40,778 nucleotides of DNA, taken from Myxococcales bacterium. Lineage in GTDB: Bacteria; Myxococcota_A; Polyangia; Palsa-1104. The stretch lies in assembly GCA_028287105.1 (NCBI GenBank), contig JAQBQH010000327.1:1-40778 (forward strand), given 5' to 3'. Shown here in pieces: positions 1 to 7,384 of this stretch. The position numbers and the translations under genes were made by a program. The first letter of the stretch is position 1, and the number at the start of each line of letters is the position of its first letter. The notes beneath the pieces were generated by a model. It did no database searches and was not told where the DNA came from. It saw only the letters and a list, made by a program, of their open reading frames with translations.

Positions 1-224
1 GCGCCGTCGCCGTCGAACCAGTGGCCGTAGCGGCGGCCGAAGGTAGAGAAGAGGCTGGGGCCGTTGCGGTAGAGGGTGCCTCGGAGCTCGGCGGGCAGCT
101 GCCCTTCGATGGAGAGCCGCTCGAAGCCGTGCTCGCGCGGCAGGTCGCGGAAGGCCTGGTGCCAGGAGTGGGCCGGCGCGACGGCGGAGGGAGCGAGATG
201 GGCGGAGGCGATGGCGGTCGACAT
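1..224 (-). CDS. Carotenoid cleavage oxygenase (RPE65 family), 5' part, cut by window edge
   Basis: Only the first 74 codons lie in the window; the gene continues past position 1. Translation from the ATG at 224-222 gives the N-terminal signature of the RPE65/carotenoid oxygenase family: a G-x-L-P-x-x-L-x-G-T-L-Y-R-N-G-P block around residues 41-56, then Y-G-H-W-F-D-G-D-G at about 66-74. Known members are Fe(II) dioxygenases that cleave carotenoid or stilbene double bonds. The four iron-binding His residues would lie beyond the edge, so activity cannot be judged. A GAGGAG Shine-Dalgarno lies upstream (about 231-236). The gene is divergent from a TetR regulator at 326, which is its likely repressor (inference). 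Confidence 0.88.
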   Translation of the reverse strand, partial: MSTAIASAHLAPSAVAPAHSWHQAFRDLPREHGFERLSIEGQLPAELRGTLYRNGPSLFSTFGRRYGHWFDGDG

Positions 225-239
225 GGCTGGCTCCTCGGT

Positions 240-299
240 GATGTTGACAGTGTAAACTTGGAGTAGGCGGTGTCAACATCGAACGTAGACAGCGCCTAC
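240..299. promoter_or_regulatory. Divergent promoter region with TetR-type palindromes
   Basis: A perfect 10-bp inverted repeat (GATGTTGACA at 240-249, TGTCAACATC at 271-280) lies between the carotenoid oxygenase and TetR genes. The 15-nt stretch 243-257 (GTTGACA-G-TGTAAAC) is itself a near-perfect palindrome, 6 of 7 pairs matching, of the form many TetR operators take. A further palindrome has arms GTAG (285-288) and CTAC (296-299). The placement suggests autoregulation and control of the divergent oxygenase. Binding is inferred, not shown. Confidence 0.55.
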
Positions 300-325
300 A
301 TTCGTGGCATCATGAGGAAATCGGC

Positions 326-1009
326 ATGGCCAAAGAGCAGCGGCGGTATCACCACGGGGATCTCCGGCGCACGCTCGTCGACGCGGCGCTGCGCATCGTG
401 GAGCAGGCGGGGCCGGGGGCGCTCTCGCTACGCGAGCTGGCGCGGCGGGCGGGGGTGAGCCACGCGGCGCCCTATCGCCACTTCGCCAGTCGGGAGGCGC
501 TGCTCGAGGCGCTCGCCATCGAGGGCTTTCGCGGGCTCGGGGACGAGATGCAGGCGTGCGGCGGTGACGAGCGCGATCCGCTGCTGCGCTTCCGCGCGCT
601 GGGGGTCGCCTACGTGCGCTACGCGGTCGCGCATCCGGGACACTTCAAGGTGATGTTCTCCAGCGAGCTGCACGAGGCGGAGCAGTCGCCGGAGCTGCGC
701 GCCGCGGGCGAGCCGACCCTGCAGGCGCTGGTCGACTGCCTCGCCGAGGGGCAGCGCGCCGGTGTGGTGCGCGACGGAGAGCCGGCGGCGCTGGCGGTGC
801 CGGCCTGGTCGATAGTGCACGGGATCGCGATGCTGCTCATCGATGGGCAACTGGCGGCGCTCGTCGGGGACGAGGTCGATGCCGAGGCGCAGGCGCGCGC
901 GGTCATCGACGTCCTCGCGCACGGGTTGGCGAAGCGCGCTCCCAAGAAGTCGAAGCTGAAGTCGAACGCGAAGTCGAAGTCGAAAGTGACGCGAAAGGCG
1001 CGCCGCTAG
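326..1009 (+). CDS. TetR/AcrR family transcriptional regulator with Lys-rich tail
   Basis: The 227-aa product has an N-terminal TetR helix-turn-helix: residues about 10-55, with S-L-R-E-L-A-R-R-A-G-V-S as the first HTH helices and P-Y-R-H-F-A-S-R-E-A-L at the end. A ligand-binding helical domain follows to about residue 200. The last ~25 residues are a Lys/Arg/Ser tail built on K-S-K units, not typical of the family; it may be a non-specific DNA-binding extension (inference). A GAGGAAA ribosome site lies just upstream of the ATG. It is divergent from the carotenoid oxygenase, the likely target. Its stop overlaps the stop of the convergent next gene in a shared CTAG. Confidence 0.9.
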   Translation: MAKEQRRYHHGDLRRTLVDAALRIVEQAGPGALSLRELARRAGVSHAAPYRHFASREALLEALAIEGFRGLGDEMQACGGDERDPLLRFRALGVAYVRYAVAHPGHFKVMFSSELHEAEQSPELRAAGEPTLQALVDCLAEGQRAGVVRDGEPAALAVPAWSIVHGIAMLLIDGQLAALVGDEVDAEAQARAVIDVLAHGLAKRAPKKSKLKSNAKSKSKVTRKARR

Positions 1010-1767
1010 GGCGCAGCGCCGGCGAAGCGCTCGTGCAGCCACTGCGACCAGCGCAGCTTGCCGTCGGTGTGCGCCGGCGCGGTGAGCGCACCCGCGCGCA
1101 TGGCGCGGCTGACCGCCCCGGGTAGCGGCAGCGCCCAGACCGGCTTCCGCGTGCCGCCGGCGCGCTTCCAATCGCGCGCCATCTGTTCCCAGGTCAAGAG
1201 CTCGGGCCCAGCGAAGTCCGGCAGCATGCCGGCGGGAGGGCCGGCGGCGATGTCGGCGAGCTTGTCGGCCACCTCGCGCACCTCGACCGGCTGGATCTGC
1301 CAGCCGCGCCCGACCACGAGCGGCCCGAAGCGCCCCAGCACCGGAAACATGCGCTCGGGCAGAAGCTCGAAGAACTGCGTCGCGCGTAAGATCGTCCACG
1401 GCAGCGTCGAGCCGCGCACCAGCGCTTCGCAGTCGAGCTTGACCCGGTAGTAGGCCATGCCGCTGAATTTCTCGATGCCGACGATCGAGATGTAGATGAA
1501 GTGGCCCACGCCGTGGCGCTGCGCCACCTCGATCAAGCGGCGCGTCGCGGCGACGTCGTGCTCCGGATGCTGCGGATCGCTGGCCGCGTGAATGATCACC
1601 GCAGCGCCGCGCACCGCGTCCTCGAGCCCCTCGCCGGTGGTGAGATCGGCGCGCACCTCGCCGCGACGGCTGAGCGCGCGCACCGCCAGGCCGCGCGCCC
1701 GCAGCGTGGCCACGAGCGGCCGCCCGAGCGTGCCGGTCGCGCCGGTGACGACGATTGGATTCGCCAT
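1006..1767 (-). CDS. NAD(P)-binding atypical SDR / NmrA-like protein
   Basis: The 253-aa protein opens with a Rossmann dinucleotide-binding motif, V-T-G-A-T-G-T-L-G-R (residues about 7-16), as in atypical short-chain dehydrogenase/NmrA-like proteins. A Y-Y-R-V-K-L stretch near residue 108 resembles the YxxxK of SDR enzymes. The C-terminal part resembles complex I NDUFA9-like or NmrA-like members rather than classical dehydrogenases. The substrate is unknown. It starts 4 nt after the aldo/keto reductase stop, so both are probably on one transcript. It ends convergently on the TetR gene. Confidence 0.85.
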   Translation of the reverse strand: MANPIVVTGATGTLGRPLVATLRARGLAVRALSRRGEVRADLTTGEGLEDAVRGAAVIIHAASDPQHPEHDVAATRRLIEVAQRHGVGHFIYISIVGIEKFSGMAYYRVKLDCEALVRGSTLPWTILRATQFFELLPERMFPVLGRFGPLVVGRGWQIQPVEVREVADKLADIAAGPPAGMLPDFAGPELLTWEQMARDWKRAGGTRKPVWALPLPGAVSRAMRAGALTAPAHTDGKLRWSQWLHERFAGAAP

Positions 1768-1771
1768 CGCC

Positions 1772-2614
1772 CTACCCCGCTACGCGTTCGATCGCGGCCA
1801 CGTCCTCGTCGCTGAGCTCGAAGCCGAGGCTCTGCAGATCTTCGTCCATGTGGGCGCGATCCGAGGTACCGGTCAGCGGCAGCATCCCCACCTGCAGGGC
1901 GAACCGGAAGACCAACTGCGGCACCGTGCGTCCGGTGCGCGCCGCCATCTCGCGCACGGCCGGTACGGCCAGCTCGCGCCGGTTCGCCGTCAACAGCGAA
2001 AAGCCCTGGTAGCCGATGCCGTGCGCGCGGCAGACCTCGCGGATCTCGCGATCCCAGCCGGTGCGCGCGTAACAGCGGTTCTGCACGAACGCCGGCTTGA
2101 TCCCGTCGTCGCGGCACAGCTCGAGCACCTGCGGCAGCGACACGTTGCTGACGCCGACGAGCCGCGTCTTGCCGGCGCGCTCGAGCTCGCACATCGCGTA
2201 CCAGATCTGCCAATCCTCGTTGCTGAGCCGATCGCGCAGCGACGGGCCGTGCAGCACGTAGGAATCGACGTAGCTGCTCTGCAGATGCTCGAGCGACGAC
2301 GCGAACGACTGCGCCACCTGCTCGGCCGGCCCGGCGCCGGCGTCATACGGCAGCCGGTGGTCCTGCCCGTCGACGTGCGTGAACTTGGTCTGCAAGAAGA
2401 GCTGCTCGCGCGTCCCCTTGCCCGCCGCCAGCCAGCCCGCTACCGCTTCGCCGACGGCCGCCTCGAAGTAGTGCTTGCGCTGGTTGGCGGTGTCGATGGC
2501 GCGAAAGCCGGCCTCGAGCGCTTGCGTCACCAGGCCGGCCGTCCGCTCTTCCTTCCACGCGGTGCCGTAGAAGAGCGCGGGCACGGCGACCTCACGCACG
2601 GTCAGGGTGGTCAC
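1772..2614 (-). CDS. Aldo/keto reductase
   Basis: The 280-aa product is a single-domain (beta/alpha)8 NADPH-dependent oxidoreductase of the aldo/keto reductase family. The catalytic tetrad is visible: Asp41 (A-I-D-T-A), Tyr49, Lys77 (L-Q-T-K-F) and His122 (Y-V-L-H-G). The C-terminal phosphate-binding segment T-G-T-S-D-R-A-H is near residue 255. The open frame extends far upstream through the acyltransferase region, but the family N-terminus fits the GTG at 2614. That GTG overlaps the acyltransferase stop by 4 nt (GTGA), which indicates translational coupling. Substrate unknown. Confidence 0.9.
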   Translation of the reverse strand: MTTLTVREVAVPALFYGTAWKEERTAGLVTQALEAGFRAIDTANQRKHYFEAAVGEAVAGWLAAGKGTREQLFLQTKFTHVDGQDHRLPYDAGAGPAEQVAQSFASSLEHLQSSYVDSYVLHGPSLRDRLSNEDWQIWYAMCELERAGKTRLVGVSNVSLPQVLELCRDDGIKPAFVQNRCYARTGWDREIREVCRAHGIGYQGFSLLTANRRELAVPAVREMAARTGRTVPQLVFRFALQVGMLPLTGTSDRAHMDEDLQSLGFELSDEDVAAIERVAG

Positions 2615-3183
2615 GCCTTGGCTCCCGAAGGCGGCGGCGGCTCGATGGCGCCCTTCTTCTCGGGGAAGCGCGCCTCGACCTTCGAGTAGAAGTCGCGGAA
2701 CACCTGGAAGTCGGCGGCCAGATCTCCCGTCGGCATGAAGGCCGGTCCGAGGCCGGCGACCTTCTTGCCGTAGTCGATGAAGCCCAGAACGATGGGCACC
2801 TGGGCGCCGCGGGCGATGTGATAGAAGCCCGTCTTCCAGTAGGGCGCCTTGCCGCGCGTCCCTTCCGGCGGCACGGCCAGCGCCAGCCGCTCGTGATCGC
2901 CGAACCGCGCCACCGCCTGCTCGACCACGCCGTTGCGCGCGCTGCGATCGATCGGCACGCCGCCGAGCCGCCGCATGATGGCGCCCATCGGAAACTTGAA
3001 CCACGAATCCTTCACGAACCACTCGAGCTTCAGCCCGTAAATGCGCGCCGCGACGAGGAGGATCACCGCATCCCAGTTCGAGGTATGCGGCGCGGCGATG
3101 AGGACGAATCGTTCCGCTTCCGGCAGCGCACCTTCGATGCGCCAGCCGGCCATCCGAAACGCAAGCTCCGTGAGTCTGGCCAT
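2611..3183 (-). CDS. PlsC-like 1-acylglycerol-phosphate acyltransferase family protein
   Basis: This 190-aa protein carries the ordered acyltransferase blocks of the PlsC/LPLAT family: His33-T-S-N-W-Asp38 (the HX4D catalytic pair), G-V-P-I-D-R near residue 75, and P-E-G-T-R near residue 107. Such enzymes transfer an acyl chain to lysophospholipids or related acceptors at the membrane. It is shorter than housekeeping PlsC (about 240 aa) and has no obvious N-terminal membrane anchor. It overlaps the aldo/keto reductase start by 4 nt and follows the MaoC genes after 47 nt, so it is likely part of the same operon. Confidence 0.88.
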   Translation of the reverse strand: MARLTELAFRMAGWRIEGALPEAERFVLIAAPHTSNWDAVILLVAARIYGLKLEWFVKDSWFKFPMGAIMRRLGGVPIDRSARNGVVEQAVARFGDHERLALAVPPEGTRGKAPYWKTGFYHIARGAQVPIVLGFIDYGKKVAGLGPAFMPTGDLAADFQVFRDFYSKVEARFPEKKGAIEPPPPSGAKA

Positions 3184-3230
3184 ACTTCGTCATAGCGCGT
3201 TTTCGGCCGCGCGATCTACTGCTGCGACGG

Positions 3231-3605
3231 TCAGGCCGGCAGCATCTCGCGCGCCATGACCAGCGCCTCGCCGTCGCACACGAGCGCGCCGGACGCCGAG
3301 AGGCACTCGACGCGCAGGTTGACGAGCTGCTTTTCCGGGCGCAGCCGCACGATCTCGACCGACGCGAACAGGAGGTCGTCGACCGAGGCGCGCGCATGAA
3401 AGCGCAGGGTCTGCTTCATCCAGTTGGTGCCGCGGCCGGGCAAGGAGGTGCCGAGGAGCTGCGAGAAGAGCCCGCCGAGGAGGCCGGTCGGCACGGTCGC
3501 CCCGTCGTCGTCGATGGCGCCGACCAGCGCCAGGAACTCTTCGACCTCGTCGCGACGAAAGCGGCGCGTCAAGGAGGCGCGTTGACCGACGGTGAAGTCA
3601 AACAT
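3231..3605 (-). CDS. MaoC-like hot-dog protein lacking the hydratase catalytic motif
   Basis: The 124-aa sequence has the core of a MaoC-type hot-dog fold: a V-P-T-G-L-L-G-G-L-F-S-Q-L-L-G-T central helix followed by strands with L-R-F-H-A-R-A. The region that should hold the hydratase 2 Asp/His motif reads G-A-I-D-D-D-G-A and then jumps directly to the helix, so the catalytic His and substrate loop are missing. The ATG at 3605 overlaps the end of the catalytic MaoC gene by 8 nt. This resembles heterodimeric hydratases such as mycobacterial HadAB, where one subunit is non-catalytic. A heterodimer is inference. Confidence 0.75.
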   Translation of the reverse strand: MFDFTVGQRASLTRRFRRDEVEEFLALVGAIDDDGATVPTGLLGGLFSQLLGTSLPGRGTNWMKQTLRFHARASVDDLLFASVEIVRLRPEKQLVNLRVECLSASGALVCDGEALVMAREMLPA

Positions 3606-4020
3606 GGGTGCGCACCAGGGTCCGCCCCTCGCAGCCGATGCCGCCGTCGGGTCGGGTCACGCGCGCCCGCACCTCGACCTCGTTGCGCGCGCGATCCACC
3701 TTGACGACCTCGGCATGCACGATGACCACCTCGTCGGCGAAGGTCGGTCCTGGGAACATCAAGTCCTGCTCCAGCTCGATCGCCCCGGGCAAGAGCTCGG
3801 TGCGAATGGTTTGGATGATGAGGCTGTAGAGCAGCATCCCGTGCGCGAGCGTGCGACCCCAGCGGGTGCCGGCGCAGAAATCGGGATCGACGTGGATCGG
3901 GTTGTCGTCGCCGCTCAGCCGCGCGAAGCGATAGAAGTCCTCTTGCGTGAGCAGGCGCGGCACCGCCACGGCCCGCCCGACGACGAGCGACCCTACATCG
4001 GGGTTTCGAACAAGATCCAT
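3598..4020 (-). CDS. MaoC-like enoyl-CoA hydratase / dehydratase subunit
   Basis: The 140-aa product has the hydratase 2 motif at residues 35-45 (L-S-G-D-D-N-P-I-H-V-D), with Asp38 and His43 as the expected catalytic pair. L-A-H-G-M-L-L-Y-S-L-I follows, typical of MaoC (R)-specific enoyl-CoA hydratases. The function is probably hydration or dehydration of an acyl-CoA or acyl-ACP intermediate. The ATG at 4020 lies inside the end of the lipoprotein gene (28-nt overlap), and the 3' end overlaps the next MaoC gene by 8 nt. A later GTG at codon 18 is possible but would trim family-like residues. Confidence 0.85.
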   Translation of the reverse strand: MDLVRNPDVGSLVVGRAVAVPRLLTQEDFYRFARLSGDDNPIHVDPDFCAGTRWGRTLAHGMLLYSLIIQTIRTELLPGAIELEQDLMFPGPTFADEVVIVHAEVVKVDRARNEVEVRARVTRPDGGIGCEGRTLVRTHV

Positions 4021-5606
4021 TTGACGCTCACCACGGCCTGGGGTTTGAAAACGTCCTTCTGATCGCCCTTGAGAAAGACGTAGGAGCTGGTCTCGCCGGG
4101 CGCGATCGACGACGGATCGAGCGCCACCTCGACGACGCTCATGCCGTTGCCGTGCGCGTGATAGGTGACGTTGCCGCGCCCCGCCCACGGGTGGCCGCCG
4201 TAGACGTCCTTGGACGGATCGGCGTCGTTCTCGTGCGTGACCGGCATCTTCGTGTCGGCCATCGGCGCGGTCTGCCCTTCGTACAGGTTCGGAAACTCGG
4301 TGTAGACCGGTCCCGACTGGAACATCGTCCAGTCGTTGCCGTTGACGCCGGTGGCGAGCGCGCCGGTGGCGGTGTACCAGGGGCCGTTGGTCTTGTCGCG
4401 ATGCATCGGGTCGCTGGTGCAGGCCGGCGGGTCGACGTAGGTGCTGGTGAAGAAGCTGTTCTGCAGGAGGCCCGAGTGCGCGAGCGTGTACTGCCCGCCG
4501 CAGCCGCAGGTGCAGGTGGGGCTCGACGGCAGCGCCTCGCCGGCGGGCGCTCCGCTGGGCGCGTAGGCGTAGAACTTGGCGCCGGGCTGGATCGGCGTGT
4601 GGTCGATCTTGATCTTCGGACGCTGCCAGTTGCCGGAGTGGAAGAAGAGGTAGTCCCAGGCGCGCGCCCAGTTGCCGTCCATGAGCACGAGGTTCTTGGC
4701 CGGCGCGCCGGGCAGCTCGTAGACGACCATGAGCGACCACGAGGCGGCGCCGGAGCAGGAGTTGTACATGGTGTTGCCGGCGGGGTTGCCGCCGTTGTGC
4801 GCCGAGTCGTTGCCCGACGGATCGAGGCGCTCGGGCGGGTTGACGGTGACGCTGAGCTGTCCCGAGGCGCTCGCGAAGACGCCGGTGACGTCGAGGCGGT
4901 TGGCCCAGGTCGTCTCCTTGACGTTGGTCCAGGTGCCGAAGTGCGGCTCGTACTCGACGGGGGAGATCTGCGCCTCGGAGCCCACCGACGACGGCATCGG
5001 TGCCAGCCGCGTCGACGAATCGAAGGGGCCGTACTTGGTGCCGTTGACCGTGAACGTGATGCCGTTGGCCTTGACGTCGGCGAGCGAGTCGAGCGTGCCG
5101 CCGACGTCGGCGGTGAAGTCTCCGGCCGCGCCGTTGTCGCCCGGCTTCATGAACAGCGCGCCGCCGTACCAGAGAAAGGCGTTCTTGACGACGGCGCCGG
5201 CCGGCAGCGTCACCATCGCCGACGAGGCCAGCGGCGTGGTGCGCGGGAAGGCCGCGCCGCCCTGCGCGTCCGAGGCGATGAGGTGGCCGCCGGCGAGCGC
5301 GACGCCATAGCTGCCCTTCAGATCGAGGACCTTGGCGAGGCCGTGCACCGTCTCGGATGCGTGCTCGTAGGGGGCGCCGCGCGGCGTCACCGGGCCGATC
5401 GGCACCGCCATGTCGACGTCGCCAGCACCGCCGCCGCCACCGCCCGAGCCGCCGCCGTTGCCGCCGGTGCCGCTGCCACCGCCCGAGCCGCCCGCGTCAC
5501 CGGTCCCGTCTGTCGCAGGCCCACAGCCGACCTGTGCACAGCTAATCAAGAGTGCCGCGGTACAGCCCGCGACCAAACAGATTCCGACCGGGATCGTGCG
5601 CGCCAT
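3993..5606 (-). CDS. Large lipoprotein of unknown function with Gly-rich linker
   Basis: The 537-aa protein starts at the ATG at 5606. It has a short basic N-terminus, a hydrophobic segment and a lipobox Leu20-Ile-Ser-Cys23, so it is predicted to be a lipidated, surface or periplasmic protein. Residues about 34-62 form a Gly/Ser/Asn low-complexity linker common in Myxococcota lipoproteins. The body contains phrases such as F-L-W-Y-G-G, N-R-L-D-V-T-G-V-F and W-S-L-M-V-V-Y-E-L-P, which recall the surface-protein modules around DUF3344; this is a weak resemblance. A Cys-rich patch (C-T-C-G-C-G-G) lies near residue 368. The open frame upstream of 5606 lacks a signal peptide and was rejected. Confidence 0.75.
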   Translation of the reverse strand: MARTIPVGICLVAGCTAALLISCAQVGCGPATDGTGDAGGSGGGSGTGGNGGGSGGGGGGAGDVDMAVPIGPVTPRGAPYEHASETVHGLAKVLDLKGSYGVALAGGHLIASDAQGGAAFPRTTPLASSAMVTLPAGAVVKNAFLWYGGALFMKPGDNGAAGDFTADVGGTLDSLADVKANGITFTVNGTKYGPFDSSTRLAPMPSSVGSEAQISPVEYEPHFGTWTNVKETTWANRLDVTGVFASASGQLSVTVNPPERLDPSGNDSAHNGGNPAGNTMYNSCSGAASWSLMVVYELPGAPAKNLVLMDGNWARAWDYLFFHSGNWQRPKIKIDHTPIQPGAKFYAYAPSGAPAGEALPSSPTCTCGCGGQYTLAHSGLLQNSFFTSTYVDPPACTSDPMHRDKTNGPWYTATGALATGVNGNDWTMFQSGPVYTEFPNLYEGQTAPMADTKMPVTHENDADPSKDVYGGHPWAGRGNVTYHAHGNGMSVVEVALDPSSIAPGETSSYVFLKGDQKDVFKPQAVVSVKWILFETPM

Positions 5607-5686
5607 GGCGACCGCACGAGCATTAGACGTGCCGACGAAATGTCGGCGAAAACTCGGTGAAACGCGCGCGCGGCCGTATCGCCGCG

Positions 5687-5727
5687 CTGTATCGACGGCG
5701 TTACAGGTTGCTGTGAGGGCGATACAG
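5687..5727. repeat. 8-bp inverted repeat upstream of the lipoprotein gene
   Basis: CTGTATCG (5687-5694) and CGATACAG (5720-5727) form a perfect inverted repeat with a 25-nt spacer, in the 122-bp gap between the beta-barrel-like gene and the lipoprotein start. A third related element, CGTATCG, starts near 5675. It could be an operator for the lipoprotein gene or a weak terminator for the upstream gene. Neither is supported by more than position. Confidence 0.3.
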
Positions 5728-5728
5728 G

Positions 5729-6175
5729 CTATTTCGTGGCGGCGAAGTTGAGCCCGGGCACGAGCGCCCAGCCATCGACCGACAGATCGCGGAACACGTT
5801 GACGTAGGGCGAGATGGTCCACTTGCCCCAGAAGACGGAGAAGCCCACGCCCGCGCCGAGGAGAAACTCGGCCGCGCCCACGTCGGCGCCGGGCTGGTCA
5901 TGAATCAAGACGACGTCGACGTCGAGGCCGACGCGGTCGTGCACCGCGAAGTCGGCGACCAGCGACCAGACGAATCCCCAGCGTCCGCTCTCGGGCGCGG
6001 CCTCGACGGACAATCCGGGAATCAGCGTCATCTTGCGTGTCGGGAACACGAGCGAAAACCCGAGATAGGGATAGAAGCCGGCGTGCTGCCGAGCCGGAAC
6101 CGTGATGACTTCGACGGCTCCTGCGTTGACAGCGAAATCGTACGCCTCCGCCGGCATATCCCATCCGGCCGTCAC
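5729..6175 (-). CDS. Putative outer-membrane beta-barrel-like protein, start uncertain
   Basis: The 148-aa frame alternates hydrophobic and polar residues in strands with many Gly and aromatic residues (for example G-F-Y-P-Y-L-G-F-S-L-V-F and L-L-G-A-G-V-G-F-S-V-F-W). It ends like a small outer-membrane barrel repeating a periplasmic-facing strand pattern. The only permitted start is a GTG at 6175 without a good ribosome site. Codons just upstream of it (A-A-L-A-V-L-V-T-A-G) look like the core of a signal peptide, and the sequence before M-P-A-E-A fits a cleavage site. The true 5' end may therefore be lost or frameshifted, or may use CTG. No family recognised. Confidence 0.6.
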   Translation of the reverse strand: MTAGWDMPAEAYDFAVNAGAVEVITVPARQHAGFYPYLGFSLVFPTRKMTLIPGLSVEAAPESGRWGFVWSLVADFAVHDRVGLDVDVVLIHDQPGADVGAAEFLLGAGVGFSVFWGKWTISPYVNVFRDLSVDGWALVPGLNFAATK

Positions 6176-6203
6176 GAGGACGGCCAGTGCCGCGCTTGCA
6201 GAT

Positions 6204-6533
6204 CTACTTGACGTGCTTCGAGACCAGTTTCGTCATCTCGAACATCGAGACCTGCTTCTTGCCGCCGAACACGACCTTCAGCGCGTCGTCGGCGTTGATG
6301 TTGCGCCGATTCTTCGCGTCCTGCAGGCCGTTCTTCTTGATGTACGCCCACAGCTTCTTGGTGACCTCGGTGCGCGGCATCGGCTTGTTGCCGACAACGG
6401 CCGAGAGCGCCGCGTCGGGCTGCACGGGCTTCATGAATGCCGCGTTCGGCTTGCGGGCAGTCTTCTTGGCGGTCGTCTTCTTGGCAGCGGGCTTCTTTGC
6501 GGGCTTCTTTGCAGCAGTAGTCTTTTTGGCCAA
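6204..6533 (-). CDS. SWIB/MDM2-domain protein with histone H1-like Lys/Ala N-terminus
   Basis: The 109-aa protein joins a Lys/Ala/Thr-rich histone-like tail (residues 1-30, A-K-K-x and P-A-K-K repeats) to a SWIB domain (about 34-109). The domain shows F-M-K-P-V-Q-P-D, T-K-K-L-W-A-Y-I-K-K-N-G-L-Q-D and the closing F-E-M-T-K-L-V-S-K-H. Bacterial SWIB proteins of this kind occur in chlamydiae and several soil phyla and are thought to act on chromatin structure; the exact role is unknown. A TTG start at 6533 is chosen because a strong AAGGAGG (6539-6545) sits 5 nt before it and translation then begins M-A-K-K. An in-frame GTG/ATG further upstream would place the ribosome site inside the gene. Confidence 0.9.
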   Translation of the reverse strand: MAKKTTAAKKPAKKPAAKKTTAKKTARKPNAAFMKPVQPDAALSAVVGNKPMPRTEVTKKLWAYIKKNGLQDAKNRRNINADDALKVVFGGKKQVSMFEMTKLVSKHVK

Positions 6534-6550
6534 CGGTCCCTCCTTCACCC

Positions 6551-6579
6551 AGCATAGGAAGCCTCGAGGCGACAAACAA
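6551..6579 (-). promoter_or_regulatory. Candidate promoter for the SWIB/histone-like gene
   Basis: Read on the minus strand, TTGTTT (complement of 6574-6579) and TATGCT (complement of 6551-6556) are separated by exactly 17 nt and lie just upstream of the AAGGAGG site. The match to sigma-70 consensus is moderate. A small palindrome, GCCTCGAGGC (6561-6570), lies between the boxes and could be an operator. Confidence 0.4.
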
Positions 6580-6607
6580 GTTTCTGTTTCGAGCTAGAGT
6601 CTGCTTC

Positions 6608-7384
6608 ATGCGCCTCCGCACGGTCGCCGCCACCCGCTATGTGACGCCGCTCAGGGAGGGCGGATCGGTGCCGGCCATCATCGAAGCCGACGACTGCGGG
6701 ACCTACGTGCTCAAGTTCCGCGGCGCCGCGCAGGGAGCCAAGGCTCTCGTCGCTGAGCTGGTCGCGGGAGAGGTCGCGCGCGCCCTCGGTTTGCCCATCC
6801 CGGAGCTGGTGTTGGTGGAGCTCGATCCGGTGCTCGGCCGCTCCGAGCCGGACCCCGAGCTGCGGGCCCCTTTGCGCGCCTCGGGGGGCCTCAACATCGG
6901 CCTCGATTATTTACCGGGATCGATCGCGTTCGACCCCGCGCTGGCGGTTTCGTCGCTCTCCGGGCTGGCCGCGCGCATCGTTTGGTTCGATGCGCTCATC
7001 GCGAATGTCGACCGCAGCGTCCGCAATCCGAACCTCCTCCTGTGGCACAAGGAGCTCTACCTGATCGATCACGGCGCGGCGCTCTACTTCCACCACGACT
7101 GGGCGACGTTCTCGTCGCACAGCGGCGATCGCTTCCAGCGGACGCGCGACCACGTGCTCCTGCCGTTCGCGCGCGATCTCGCCGAGGCCGATGCGCAGCT
7201 GGCGCCGCTCTTGTCGCGCGATCGGGTGCGCGAGATCCTGGCCGCGGTGCCCGATTCGTGGCTCGCCAGCGACGGGCCGCCCGAGGACGCGCGCGCGATC
7301 TATGTCGACTGGCTGTGGCAGCGGCTGAACGCGCCGCGCGGCTTCGCCGAGGAGGCGGCTCATGCTTACGCGCAGCTCGTTTGA
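6608..7384 (+). CDS. HipA-like kinase family protein
   Basis: The 258-aa protein has the minimal HipA/PI4K-like kinase layout. Lys36 (Y-V-L-K-F-R-G) fits the ATP lysine. The catalytic loop is N133-x-D135 followed by N140-P-N142, and D154-H-G fits the metal-binding DFG-like motif. It is shorter than the persister toxin HipA (about 440 aa) and lacks HipA's N-terminal subdomain. It matches the compact HipA-like family that is commonly encoded next to DUF3037. The substrate is unknown. The gene overlaps the DUF3037 gene by 23 nt, which suggests coupled translation of two interacting products (inference). Confidence 0.85.
   Translation: MRLRTVAATRYVTPLREGGSVPAIIEADDCGTYVLKFRGAAQGAKALVAELVAGEVARALGLPIPELVLVELDPVLGRSEPDPELRAPLRASGGLNIGLDYLPGSIAFDPALAVSSLSGLAARIVWFDALIANVDRSVRNPNLLLWHKELYLIDHGAALYFHHDWATFSSHSGDRFQRTRDHVLLPFARDLAEADAQLAPLLSRDRVREILAAVPDSWLASDGPPEDARAIYVDWLWQRLNAPRGFAEEAAHAYAQLV

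Noticed and set aside
4152-5660. 502-codon plus-strand open frame over the lipoprotein gene
   Set aside because: Arg/Gly/Ala-rich shadow frame; the minus strand has a signal peptide and lipobox.
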